Positions 7,378 to 16,231 of a stretch of 64,000 bases of DNA are shown here, in pieces. Made by a program: the position numbers and the translations under genes. Position 1 is the stretch's first letter, and each line of letters opens with the position of its first letter. The notes beneath the pieces were generated by a model. The model had not been told where the DNA came from, searched no databases, and was given only the letters and a program-made list of their open reading frames with translations. Source of the DNA: an uncultured Acidimicrobiaceae bacterium (GTDB taxonomy: Bacteria; Actinomycetota; Acidimicrobiia; Acidimicrobiales; SZUA-35); assembly GCA_947259095.1 (NCBI GenBank), contig CAMYLA010000003.1:1-64000 (forward strand), in the 5' to 3' direction.

Positions 7378-10300
7378 TCACGGATTCGATCCGACGGCGA
7401 ACGACGCTGCGCTCGATCGCTGGTTTTTGGCGGCGTCGGCATCGAGAATGCTGATCGTGTGCGGTCCGATGCCCTTGAGATCTCGCGGTGCCAGCTGCGA
7501 AGCGATGAGATCCGGTGCCAGACTGTTGGCGACGGGTTCGTCGAGCAGGACCTGGCCGTCCCGAGCTTCATCCACGATGCGGAAGGCCCGATTCAGTACC
7601 AGTCCGTAGGGTCGATCGTGTCGAAACAGCGGCTCTCCTCCAGCCAGTGAGACCTTGACCGCCAGCCTCGGGCCGTCGGCCCGATGCACCGCCACCGCCC
7701 GTTGAATCTCCAATGCGGCTCGGATCGCCTCATCGGTGGCGTCGAACCAGAAGCACAGCCCATCGCCGCTGTCGGCGGTCTCGTGGCCGCCGAATCGCCG
7801 GCACGCATCGCGCACGATCTCGTGGTGGGCCATGACAATGTCGTGGTAGGTGACATCGCCGAAGTCGGTGCTGATCCTGGTCGAGCCGACGATGTCTGTG
7901 ACCAGAATGATCGTCCAGTCGCCGCCCCGAGCCTCCACCAGCGGGCGCTCTTCGGCCCCGGAACCGGCGAATGCCCGCGCCGCGTCGTGGGACCAGCTCA
8001 TGCCGGCCCGACCGGTCAGCTCCGCCGCCCGCGCCGCCAGGCGACGGGCGTTGTCCGGCGGCTCGTCGAGCTGGGCGGCGGCCCGGGCCTGGGCGAAGGA
8101 AGTCAGGGCGAGCTCGGCGTTGGCGCCGGTGGCCCGGAGGCGCTCGGCGGTTCTACCGAGAGCCTGGACCGCGTCGGCGGTGCGACCAAGGGCAAGGTCG
8201 AGCTCGCCGAGGAGTCGATCCAGTGCGAAGGGAGCCATGGGTGGGTGGGTCACCTCGCCTCGACGCAGCGGCTCGACCAGATGATCGAGTTGTTCGAGCC
8301 GTTGACTGTCGCCGGTGAGCAGCGCCGCTTGGAGGTCGAGCGTCAATGCCGCCACCGAGATCTGATTCTCCCGCCACCGGGGGAGAGGCGGTGGGGCATC
8401 GGCGGCCGGACCTTCCAGTTCATGAGCAGAGATCAACGCCAACAACTCACGTCGCAGGATGCCGGGAAGGGAGGGCCACCGCCCCACCGCCGCCCTGGCT
8501 TCTTCGTGTTCCCGCTCGTAGAGTGCGGCGAAGACCTCGACCGGGCCGAGGAACAGATCCGCCCCCCGGTAGGACGCCCGATCGGTTGCCAGCCTTGCCT
8601 CGTGGAGGTGGGAACGGGCCAGCCGGATGTCACCGGAGAGCAGTGACACCGTCGAGAGAACGGCGCCGCTGAGGGCTTGGGCCGAGTGCTCGCTGTGAGC
8701 AACCGCACTCTCGAGTGCCCGCTCGGCCGCGACCTGCGCTCGGTGAAGATCACCGACACCGAGGTGGGCGAACGCCAGCCGGGACTCCAGTGCCGACTCG
8801 ACATACCAATCGCCGCCCCGGTGGGCCAGGCGCGCTGCATCGAGCAGCGAGGGCAGTGAGCTGCGGACTCGAGACGCGGTCAGGTCGGCGTAACCGACGG
8901 CGTAGGCACAGACGGCCTGGGTCGTCTCGTCAGTGCCCCGTCCCGCAAGGCCGAGCGCCGCATCGGCCAGCTCCCGGCCCCGGTCGAGCTGACCGGCGGT
9001 GATATAGGTCTCGGCGCAGGCTTGGAGGAGCAGCGCCCGCAGGTCTGCCCGGTCGGAGGCTTCAACGAAGGCCATGGTCTCGGCCAGGTCGGTCGGTTGC
9101 CGGTAGGCGTTGACATCCATATTGTTGATGGTCCGCAGTCGGATGGTGAGGGCGTTGGCCTGGAGGTCCTCGTCGCCGAGGTGGTCGGCCAGGGATGCGG
9201 CGTCGGAGAGGGCCCCCACGGCACCGGTTCGATCGTGGTCGAAATAGTGGGCAACACCACAGAGGTAGAGGGCAGTCGCCCGATCGGAAGGGCGTAGTGC
9301 TCGTGGTCCACCGGCCGAGAGTGCTCGTCTGAAGAGCTGGGCCGACTCGAACCACTCGCCGAGGCCCAGCGCCGCTCGCCCGGCTCGTACGAAGGCCATC
9401 GCATCGACGCCGATCGCTTCGAGATCATCATCGGCCCGGACGAGATGGCGCCCGATCGAGAGCCAGACCGGCCCGTCTTCGGGGGCGTTTGCCAGGAGAG
9501 CGGCCGCTCGGCGGCCGTTGATCTCGCGTTGGAGTGTGTGCGGCGTCATGGAGTGCACGGCGTCCTGATAGAGCTGATGGACGAACCAATAGCGATGGCC
9601 GTCCGAGGCCAGGATGCCCAGGTCGACCGTCGCACCGAGCGCCCGGTCGACACCACCGTCGTGCGAATCGAGGTCCGGGGAGACCTGCTCCAAGTCCTCG
9701 ATCGTGCATGTCCCGCCGACGACGGCTGCAGCTCGAAGGACGGCAGTTGTCATCGAGGGGAAGGTCTTGAGCCATTCGGTGACGGGGTCGTCGGCCATTG
9801 AGGCCATTTCCACTCGAAGCGTGCTGACGTCGTGGTCGGCGTCGATGCTCGATACCACCCCAGACTGCCGTAGCATGCCGACCGCAGCCTTCGATCGCAG
9901 CGGATTGCCGCCCGATGCTGCCCTGACCATACCGATGAACGTGGGTGTCGCCGATAGCGTCTGCTGGCGTATCAGCTCCGATTCCTCGGCGCTGCTCAAG
10001 GGGCCGACGTCGAGGCCTATACAACCCTCAAACGAGCGCAGGTCGGCCAGAACCTTGGCTATTCCCGTGCCGCCGGGAGTCGGCCTCGCTGCCACCGCAA
10101 GGATGAATGGCAGGAAGGGTTGCTGTCGCATCCGTTGGATGAGGCGATCCGCCAGCTCGACCATGATCGGCGATGCGGCATGGACGTCGTCGAGGGCGAC
10201 GATGAGCGGTTCCCGCTCGGCATGCTGCATCACCTCGGTGGCGAGCGTCGAGAGTGCGGAGGCCTGCCGGGACAGGATGCGGTCGGCCCTGACCGGATGA

Positions 10301-10599
10301 TCATCTCCGCCTCGCCCAGCGGCCGAACCAGGGTCGGGGTTTGCGCCAAGCAGCTCGACCCAGAGGTGGTCGATGTCCTCCAGCCCTCGATCACAGCGGA
10401 TCAACCGCACCACGAAATGTTCCTCGGTCGCCTGCTTCATGAGTTGATCGAGCAGTCGCGATTTGCCGATTCCGCCGACGCCGGTGATGGCCAGCCCGGT
10501 CGTCTTTCCGCCGGCGGCCCGGCGAAGCGAATGATCGATCTCCGCCAACTCGTGCCGGCGGCCAATCGTCTCTCGCGTCCTCGATGAATTGCCGCGCAA
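7378..10599 (-). CDS. AAA ATPase / TPR-like regulator with C-terminal class III nucleotidyl cyclase domain
   Basis: 1073 residues. Residues 10-200 form a STAND-type AAA ATPase with Walker A GVGGIGKS (40-47) and Walker B LIVALDDVHAAS. The middle is a long helical repeat region of TPR character (many LGxxxxA-type helices, about 400-850). Residues 893-1050 are a class III cyclase domain with both metal-binding Asp residues (VTDIVGST, Asp902; DSGDGLCFWF, about Asp946) and the LNRAFRIVDEA helix. Such fusions usually carry the cyclase at the N terminus, so the order is reversed here. The start is a TTG at 10599 just upstream of TIGRRHELAEID, the usual first ATPase motif, and is uncertain. It likely senses a signal, possibly peroxide, and is co-transcribed with the DyP gene. 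Confidence 0.85.
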   Translation of the reverse strand: MRGNSSRTRETIGRRHELAEIDHSLRRAAGGKTTGLAITGVGGIGKSRLLDQLMKQATEEHFVVRLIRCDRGLEDIDHLWVELLGANPDPGSAAGRGGDDHPVRADRILSRQASALSTLATEVMQHAEREPLIVALDDVHAASPIMVELADRLIQRMRQQPFLPFILAVAARPTPGGTGIAKVLADLRSFEGCIGLDVGPLSSAEESELIRQQTLSATPTFIGMVRAASGGNPLRSKAAVGMLRQSGVVSSIDADHDVSTLRVEMASMADDPVTEWLKTFPSMTTAVLRAAAVVGGTCTIEDLEQVSPDLDSHDGGVDRALGATVDLGILASDGHRYWFVHQLYQDAVHSMTPHTLQREINGRRAAALLANAPEDGPVWLSIGRHLVRADDDLEAIGVDAMAFVRAGRAALGLGEWFESAQLFRRALSAGGPRALRPSDRATALYLCGVAHYFDHDRTGAVGALSDAASLADHLGDEDLQANALTIRLRTINNMDVNAYRQPTDLAETMAFVEASDRADLRALLLQACAETYITAGQLDRGRELADAALGLAGRGTDETTQAVCAYAVGYADLTASRVRSSLPSLLDAARLAHRGGDWYVESALESRLAFAHLGVGDLHRAQVAAERALESAVAHSEHSAQALSGAVLSTVSLLSGDIRLARSHLHEARLATDRASYRGADLFLGPVEVFAALYEREHEEARAAVGRWPSLPGILRRELLALISAHELEGPAADAPPPLPRWRENQISVAALTLDLQAALLTGDSQRLEQLDHLVEPLRRGEVTHPPMAPFALDRLLGELDLALGRTADAVQALGRTAERLRATGANAELALTSFAQARAAAQLDEPPDNARRLAARAAELTGRAGMSWSHDAARAFAGSGAEERPLVEARGGDWTIILVTDIVGSTRISTDFGDVTYHDIVMAHHEIVRDACRRFGGHETADSGDGLCFWFDATDEAIRAALEIQRAVAVHRADGPRLAVKVSLAGGEPLFRHDRPYGLVLNRAFRIVDEARDGQVLLDEPVANSLAPDLIASQLAPRDLKGIGPHTISILDADAAKNQRSSAASFAVGSNP

Positions 10600-10844
10600 T
10601 GACCCGTCCCCCAGCTTGCTGTTTCCAGCAATATACGGTCAGGCCGATAGTACGTCCTTTGAACCATCTTTCCCAGCTAGTTTCGCAATCGCCTCGTCGT
10701 CGGTCGCCGATGGGAGGCAGGGGAGGCGTCGGGCGTCGAGGCGAGGCAGGCCGGACCCTCCGGGCATTTCGCCGAGATATCGACAGGCCTGCGAGGCCGG
10801 CCCCTACCCTGAGGCCCGATCCAACCCGAGACGAACGGAACCCC

Positions 10845-11200
10845 ATGGTCGAGCCGAGACGCAACATCATCGAGGGCCGACCGGTTCTGGTGGTGATCGA
10901 TATTCAAGGAGGGGACTGCGCAGACGACGAGCCGTCGACGATGCCTTTCATGGCCGGGTACGGGGACCGTATGGATCGGGCTCCGGCGTTGGTGGCCAAG
11001 GCCACCAGCACGACTACTTCTGCCGCGTCGTCGAGGACTGCGTGGCCGGATCCAGCCTCGAAGCCCACGAGGCGGCCCTTCGGGCGATGGAATATCTGCA
11101 GACCGGCGCTCGCCGCTCCTCCGGCGAGATCATGGCCGCTTTCGAAGCCTGGCGGGTCTCATCGGAAGGTGCCGTCGCAGAGCCGGCCCTGCGACGATGA
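10845..11200 (+). pseudogene. Isochorismatase-family cysteine hydrolase with internal deletion
   Basis: The N-terminal 49 codons (MVEPRRNIIEGRPVLVVIDIQGG to YGDRMDRAPALVAKA) are a normal isochorismatase-like start including the first catalytic Asp in VVIDIQ. From about 11000 the next frame gives HQHDYFCRVVEDCVAGSS, then EAHEAALRAMEYLQTGA, the normal C terminus. The roughly 100 residues between, including the catalytic Lys and the Cys, are absent. The two parts are also out of frame, so the first frame runs into unrelated codons. Four bases (GGCC) near the break could be junction microhomology. No functional enzyme can be made from this sequence. Confidence 0.75.
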
Positions 11201-11221
11201 GCGCGGTGGACCCCTCCACCT

Positions 11222-11254
11222 CCTTGGAACCCCTGAAACAGCGGGGTTCCAAGG
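11222..11254. terminator. Perfect 12-bp hairpin, terminator-like
   Basis: CCTTGGAACCCC (11222-11233) pairs exactly with GGGGTTCCAAGG (11243-11254) around a nine-base loop. It lies 22 bases after the isochorismatase remnant and before the next promoter. There is no T-run, so intrinsic termination is plausible but unproven. Confidence 0.55.
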
Positions 11255-11335
11255 CAACGATCCGGCCCCGAATCGAGAACAGTCGAGAAATTACAAACTC
11301 TTCCTCGATTGACACACTCCGGGCCCGATAGGTAC

Positions 11336-11341
11336 TACATT
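11336..11341 (+). promoter_or_regulatory. Leaderless-type -10 TACATT
   Basis: TACATT ends eight bases before the GTG at 11350 in a locally AT-richer stretch, which supports that GTG as the start of the beta-helix gene. Confidence 0.45.
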
Positions 11342-11349
11342 AACTCCCT

Positions 11350-13248
11350 GTGCAGAACCGAACCTTGGCGGTGAAGGCGGGAGCAGGAATCAGCGCGGTG
11401 TTGCTCACCGCGTTATTCCTCGTGACCATTGGCCGCTGCCCCGATTGTGAGGGCTACTCGTTGTCGGCCTCCGATGGTGGCGGCCCGACGACGACTGTTG
11501 CCGTCGACGCCGCCGAGGACGGCCCCCGCTCGTCGCTGCTGGTCCAGCCGAGCGAGTTCGCCGAGCAGCTGGAGGAGTCTCTGGGCTTCAGCGAACTGCT
11601 GGCCCTCGAGGAGGCCGATCTGCTCGACCCAGCGGCCTCGACCACCACCGTTGCCGAGGCCGCTGCCTCGAGTTCAACCGAAACGACGGTCGCCGGCCAG
11701 GCCACGTCATCGACCGAAGCCGCCGCTGCCACTGCCGAGTCCGAGGCGGATGCAGAACCGAAGGCGGACGCCCAGGCCGCAGCAGCCGAGACCACCTCCA
11801 CCGCTGCCGGCGCCACCAGCTCCACCGCCGGTGGTTCCACCACGGTCGCTGCAGCCGCCGCAGCTCCTGCGGAGTCGTCGTCGACCACGGCCGCCGCTTC
11901 GGCCGAAACCACCGTGGTTGCCACCGACCCGTCGTCCGATCAGCCGTCGTCGGATGAGCCGTCGACCACGGCCGCTCCCACCACGGCCGCCCCCACCACC
12001 GCAGCCCCGCCGCCCCAGGTTGCGGCCGACCCGGGCTCGGCACCGGCGAACGGCCAGACGCTGTACGTGAGCTCGTCGTCCGGCAACGACAACAACGACG
12101 GCCTCAGCGCCGATCGGCCATGGAAGACCCTGCAGGGGGCGCTCCGGCGTGTGCAACCCGGTCAGACCATCCTGGTCATGAACGGCGAATACCGAGAGCT
12201 CAAGGCCGCCGGCGTCGCCCACTACTCGGTCGACCGGGGCGGCACCGCCGGGAACTGGGTCAAGATCGCCGCAGCACCAGGGCACAACCCCACCATCGTG
12301 GCCAGCCGTGGCACCGGGATCTCGATCCATGCGCCATACGTTGAGGTCTCCGGTCTCACGATCCGGGGGTCGGGATTCAACAGCGGCAACAATTGGGGCA
12401 TCGGCATCGCCATCACCGGCGTCCACAATGTCCGGGTGGTCGGGAACCGGGTCTCCAACATGCCGGTGACCGGCATCTCCGCCACCGATAGCTCCAAGTT
12501 CCAGATCATCGGTAATGACGTGGGCTACAACTCGTTCTGGAGCCCACTCCAGGGCAGTGGCATCTCGGTCTGGCACTCGAGGAACCTCGGCCAGGGGGCC
12601 GACTCGGCCGGGTACCACGATCGCATCGTCGGCAACAGGGTCTACGGCAACGAGAACAAGGTGTACTCGAGCCATTACTCCGACCTCAGAAAGACCGACG
12701 GCAACGGCATCATCGTCGACTCCAACGAGGAGACCGGTTACAGCGGGCGGACCTTGATCGCCAACAACCTCGTGTACGACAACGGCGGTCGTGGCGTTGT
12801 GGTGTGGAGGTCCAGCCGGGTCGACATCATACACAACACGGGTTACCAGAACGGGACGACCGAGGGCATCGCCGGTGGTGCGGCCGAGTTCGCCGCAGGT
12901 CGGGCCGACGACATCGTGTTCGCCAACAACGTCGGTTGGTCCCGGTCGGTCCATCCCGCCCTCATCTTCGATCGGGTGACCAACACCCGGAGCTACGGCA
13001 ACGTGCTGGTGAGCGGCAACCCCTCGGGGCACGCCAGCGGCAACGACACCGTCCACTCGGGTAATCCCGGTTTCCGCAACCCCAGTACCAATCCCGGTGG
13101 CGCCGATTTCCGGCCGACTTCGGGCAGCGTTCTCCAGGGTCGGGCCCAAAACACCCCGTGGTTCATCGGCAACGACCTGGTTGGAACCAGTCGAAAGAAC
13201 GGCACGCCAGACGTCGGCGCCTTCGAGGCCGAAGCCGCCTACCGCTGA
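11350..13248 (+). CDS. Secreted right-handed parallel beta-helix protein
   Basis: 632 residues. An N-terminal hydrophobic segment (about residues 8-27, AGAGISAVLLTALFLVTIG) acts as signal or anchor. It is followed by about 200 residues of low-complexity Ala/Ser/Thr-rich spacer. From residue 237 (TLYVSSSSGNDNNDGLSADRPWKTLQGAL) a typical beta-helix enzyme scaffold begins, with stacked coils of the VVGNRVSNMPVTGI and IVGNRVYGNEN type. The C terminus, TPDVGAFEA, is a motif common at the end of DUF1565-like secreted beta-helix proteins. These often bind or cleave extracellular polysaccharides, but no catalytic residues can be assigned. The long spacer suggests surface display. The GTG start is supported by the TACATT element. 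Confidence 0.85.
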   Translation: MQNRTLAVKAGAGISAVLLTALFLVTIGRCPDCEGYSLSASDGGGPTTTVAVDAAEDGPRSSLLVQPSEFAEQLEESLGFSELLALEEADLLDPAASTTTVAEAAASSSTETTVAGQATSSTEAAAATAESEADAEPKADAQAAAAETTSTAAGATSSTAGGSTTVAAAAAAPAESSSTTAAASAETTVVATDPSSDQPSSDEPSTTAAPTTAAPTTAAPPPQVAADPGSAPANGQTLYVSSSSGNDNNDGLSADRPWKTLQGALRRVQPGQTILVMNGEYRELKAAGVAHYSVDRGGTAGNWVKIAAAPGHNPTIVASRGTGISIHAPYVEVSGLTIRGSGFNSGNNWGIGIAITGVHNVRVVGNRVSNMPVTGISATDSSKFQIIGNDVGYNSFWSPLQGSGISVWHSRNLGQGADSAGYHDRIVGNRVYGNENKVYSSHYSDLRKTDGNGIIVDSNEETGYSGRTLIANNLVYDNGGRGVVVWRSSRVDIIHNTGYQNGTTEGIAGGAAEFAAGRADDIVFANNVGWSRSVHPALIFDRVTNTRSYGNVLVSGNPSGHASGNDTVHSGNPGFRNPSTNPGGADFRPTSGSVLQGRAQNTPWFIGNDLVGTSRKNGTPDVGAFEAEAAYR

Positions 13249-13390
13249 GTCCACGTCGTGACGACATCGGAGCCGGCCCGGATCGAACCAGGCCGAGCTG
13301 TCGGCCGGTGGCCGTCGATGGCGGCCCCGATCCGGGGGCGGGCTATGTTGGGGACATAGAGAGCGGCACCGACCGGCGGGAGGCTCGACC

Positions 13391-14473
13391 ATGACCGCAG
13401 CTGACGTCGAATTCGGCTGGTTTGTCCCGACCTACGGCGACGGACCGACGCTGACAGACGTTGCAACGATGGTGCCCCCGTCGAACGAGCTGTTCAGGAG
13501 GGTCGCCGTTGCGGCGGAGCGGGCCGGTTTCGAATACCTGCTGGTCCCGGTGGCGGCGCCGTGCTGGGAGGCGTGGATCACCACCGCCATGCTGATACCC
13601 CAGACCTCGTCGATCGATATGCTGGTGGCGGCCCGGCCCGGGGTGATCGCCCCGACGATGATGGCAAAGATGATCTCGACCTTTGATCGGCTGTCCGGGG
13701 GGCGGATCCGAATCAACCTGATCGCCGGAGGGGGTGAGCAGGAAAGCCGGGCCGATGGGGTCTACCTCGACCACGACCAACGGTACGAGCTGATGGACGA
13801 GACCGTCCGGCTGATGAAGCGGTGCTGGAGCGAGAACCGGCCGTTCGACTTCGAGGGCAGACACCTGCGGGTCGAGGGGGCCGACGTCCGGCCGAAGCCG
13901 CTTCAGGATCCCCATCCGCCGTTCTACATCGGGGGCATCTCTCCTTCGGCCATCGAGGTCGGGGCCAAACACGGCGATGTCTACCTCTTCTGGAGCAACA
14001 CCTTCGACCAGATCGCAGCCGACATGGAGACCGTCGCCGGGGCCGTCGACCATCACGGGCGCACCGGGCAGGTTCGCTACGGCCTGCGGAGCCACGTGCT
14101 GGTCCGATCGACGACCGAGGAGGCTCGACGGGACGCCGCTCGGTTGATTGCCGGGGCCTCTGATCGCATGCGCTCGAATCGCCATGACGGCTTGGGCAAC
14201 CAGTCCGAGGCCGACGCCAGGATGAGGGCCGTCGCCGAGACGTCGACCGAGGCCGACCATTGGCTCAGCGACACCCTGTGGGCCGGGATCACCACGATCC
14301 GACACGGCGCCGGCGTGACGATCGTCGGTTCGGCCGACCAGGTGATCGAGACCATCCAGACCTACATCGACCTCGGCATCACCAGCTTCTGCCTTTCCGG
14401 CTACCCCCACGATGACGAGGCGGAGCGATTCGGGGAGTTGGTGCTGCCGGCCTTCCGCCAGGACGACGGATGA
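13391..14473 (+). CDS. LLM-class flavin-dependent oxidoreductase (SsuD-like)
   Basis: 360 residues of the bacterial-luciferase-like TIM barrel. It reads EFGWFVPTYGDGPTL at the start, AAERAGFEYLLVPVA, the conserved ARPGVIAPTMMAKMISTFDRLSGGRIRINLIAGG block, and HPPFYIGGISPSAIEVGAKHGDVYLFW, all typical of alkanesulfonate-monooxygenase-type members. These use reduced FMN and oxygen to cleave sulfonates or related compounds. The ATG follows GGGAGG by eight bases. The gene is convergent with the MoxR operon, seven bases apart. The substrate cannot be read from the sequence. Confidence 0.9.
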   Translation: MTAADVEFGWFVPTYGDGPTLTDVATMVPPSNELFRRVAVAAERAGFEYLLVPVAAPCWEAWITTAMLIPQTSSIDMLVAARPGVIAPTMMAKMISTFDRLSGGRIRINLIAGGGEQESRADGVYLDHDQRYELMDETVRLMKRCWSENRPFDFEGRHLRVEGADVRPKPLQDPHPPFYIGGISPSAIEVGAKHGDVYLFWSNTFDQIAADMETVAGAVDHHGRTGQVRYGLRSHVLVRSTTEEARRDAARLIAGASDRMRSNRHDGLGNQSEADARMRAVAETSTEADHWLSDTLWAGITTIRHGAGVTIVGSADQVIETIQTYIDLGITSFCLSGYPHDDEAERFGELVLPAFRQDDG

Positions 14474-14479
14474 GGTCGG

Positions 14480-14860
14480 CTACGGTTGGCCCTCTTCGGA
14501 CAAGCCCCACCGCTGCTCCAATTCGCGGACCGACCGGTCGATCCGCTGCCACCGGCGATTGCGGCCCCTCCGGTTCGCCTTGGCGTCCGGCGGGGCCGAA
14601 CCGGCCCCCAGGTCCCGCAGGATCGGTTGGAGTTCGGTCCGGTAGGAGGCGTCGCTGAGCAGCGAGTCGGAGACGATGCCGATCAGCTGGTGGAGCTCGG
14701 CGGGCCGGACGGTCACCGACTTCGTGGTGGTCACGTCGATCAGCGGGTCGGGCTTGCGGACGTCGATCGGTGCGCCGGCAATCTGGCGGGACAACACCTG
14801 GAGCCCGAACGCAACGAACAGCACCGAAGCAACGACGGCGACGACCAGGACGCCGCTCAC
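14480..14860 (-). CDS. Small membrane-anchored protein of the MoxR operon
   Basis: 126 residues with one N-terminal membrane helix (MSGVLVVAVVASVLFVAFGL) and a charged cytoplasmic or periplasmic tail rich in Arg. No domain is recognised. Its GTG start overlaps the stop of the DUF4129 gene as GTGA, so it is translationally coupled and is the last gene of the operon. It probably belongs to the same envelope-associated complex. Confidence 0.7.
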   Translation of the reverse strand: MSGVLVVAVVASVLFVAFGLQVLSRQIAGAPIDVRKPDPLIDVTTTKSVTVRPAELHQLIGIVSDSLLSDASYRTELQPILRDLGAGSAPPDAKANRRGRNRRWQRIDRSVRELEQRWGLSEEGQP

Positions 14861-16170
14861 CGGTGGTCCGCCCCCGAATCGCCGTTCGCCGAGGTCCGGG
14901 GCTCCTCCTGGCGGTCCTGGTCGCCAAGCGAGTCCAGAAGCTCCTGGACCGCCCCCAGCGCCGCCTGCCGCATCCCCTCGTCGACGGGCTCGTGGCCGAA
15001 TCGAGCCCGTTCGAACAGCTTGGTCAAGGCCTGCATCGCCGAGCCCGAGCCTCCCAGCGACGGCATTGTCCGCTCCAGGAACTCCCGCTCGGTCTCACTG
15101 CCGGTCCGGCTCAGACCGACTTCGTCCAGTCGGCGCTCGATGTTGGCGTAACCGAAGCGGATGGCCCGGCCCGGATCGGTCTGCGAGGCCATGTCGAGCC
15201 GGAGTCCGTGCAGGAGGTCGGCCAAATCCTGGTCGTCGACGTCGATGATCTCGTCCTCCTGGTCGGCCTGACCGGGAAGCGCAAAGCCAAGCGTTCGGTC
15301 CTCGAGGCCGGTGTCGATCTCGTCCAACTCGAAGATCGCCTCCTGGCGCCGCAACGCCAGAAGCAGGGCACCGATGCCGAGAATCAGGATCACCACGCCA
15401 CTGAGCAACAGGATCCGCCGCCCCGCCTCGGGATCGATCACGGTTTCGCCGACCGTGGTCACCGGTGACGAGGTGGTCGCGGGCGCCGATGCGGTCGGGC
15501 CAGGGTCGGGGTCCGAATCGATGGCCGTTCTGGCCTGGGCGGCAACAACCACGATCGACAGCACCACCAACCCGCAGGCGGCGGCGGTGACCGCCCGGAG
15601 AACTGGATGTTCGAGCCGTTCACGCCTGGCCAGAGCGTCGGCTCCACTGCGGGCGAAGAGCGGCAGCGCCGCAGCCGCCAAACCGATGGGAATCCAGGCC
15701 GCAGAGCGAGCCGGCTGGTCGGCCAACCACCATGCGATTGTGGTCGCAATGGCCAGCAGCCCGGCGGTGGCCAACGATCTCCTCAGGTAGCCTGCGATCA
15801 GCCCCGGGCCGAACCGGCTGGGCCGTCGGGCATCGAGGGAGAAGCGGACCGTCTCGTGAACCGCAAGGATGGTCAGCACCAAGGCCAGCAACTCCGGCAG
15901 GGTCGGTGGTCCGTCGATGGCCAGGCCGGCGCCGCCGAGAACGGCCAACCCGAGGTAGAGCCCGAAGGACGCACCGGACAGCACCGTGACCAGAACCAGG
16001 GAGGCCGCCAGCGCGACCATCATCCAACCTCGGGGGGCGTCGGTGAATCCCACCATGGCCGAGCCGAGGGGCAGCATCGCAACCCCGATCAGGCCAACCA
16101 CGGCCGGCAGGATCGACAGCCTCCTTGCCAGCAGCGACGCGCTGGCCTCCTCGGTCAGGACCGAGGCCAT
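14857..16170 (-). CDS. DUF4129 polytopic membrane protein
   Basis: About 437 residues with some eight hydrophobic segments in the first 280, then a soluble C-terminal domain. The latter contains GYANIERRLDEVGLSRTGSETEREFLERTMPSL, which matches the DUF4129 domain commonly found beside MoxR and DUF58 genes (position FGYANIE followed by the T-xx-EFL pattern). The ATG at 16170 is chosen; an upstream extension to 16266 would overlap the DUF58 gene. DUF4129 proteins also occur fused to transglutaminase-like domains; none is present here. A role in envelope assembly is inferred from context only. Confidence 0.8.
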   Translation of the reverse strand: MASVLTEEASASLLARRLSILPAVVGLIGVAMLPLGSAMVGFTDAPRGWMMVALAASLVLVTVLSGASFGLYLGLAVLGGAGLAIDGPPTLPELLALVLTILAVHETVRFSLDARRPSRFGPGLIAGYLRRSLATAGLLAIATTIAWWLADQPARSAAWIPIGLAAAALPLFARSGADALARRERLEHPVLRAVTAAACGLVVLSIVVVAAQARTAIDSDPDPGPTASAPATTSSPVTTVGETVIDPEAGRRILLLSGVVILILGIGALLLALRRQEAIFELDEIDTGLEDRTLGFALPGQADQEDEIIDVDDQDLADLLHGLRLDMASQTDPGRAIRFGYANIERRLDEVGLSRTGSETEREFLERTMPSLGGSGSAMQALTKLFERARFGHEPVDEGMRQAALGAVQELLDSLGDQDRQEEPRTSANGDSGADHR

Positions 16171-16231
16171 CAGCAGCCGCCGCCGTCGGTCTGGAGCGGT
16201 GAAGCGCGTATGGCCCGCACCGACGGGTTCC

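Noticed and set aside
11707-13392. A 561-codon minus-strand frame over the beta-helix gene
   Set aside because: Low-complexity antisense product with no domain; the plus-strand gene has signal peptide, linker and beta-helix.
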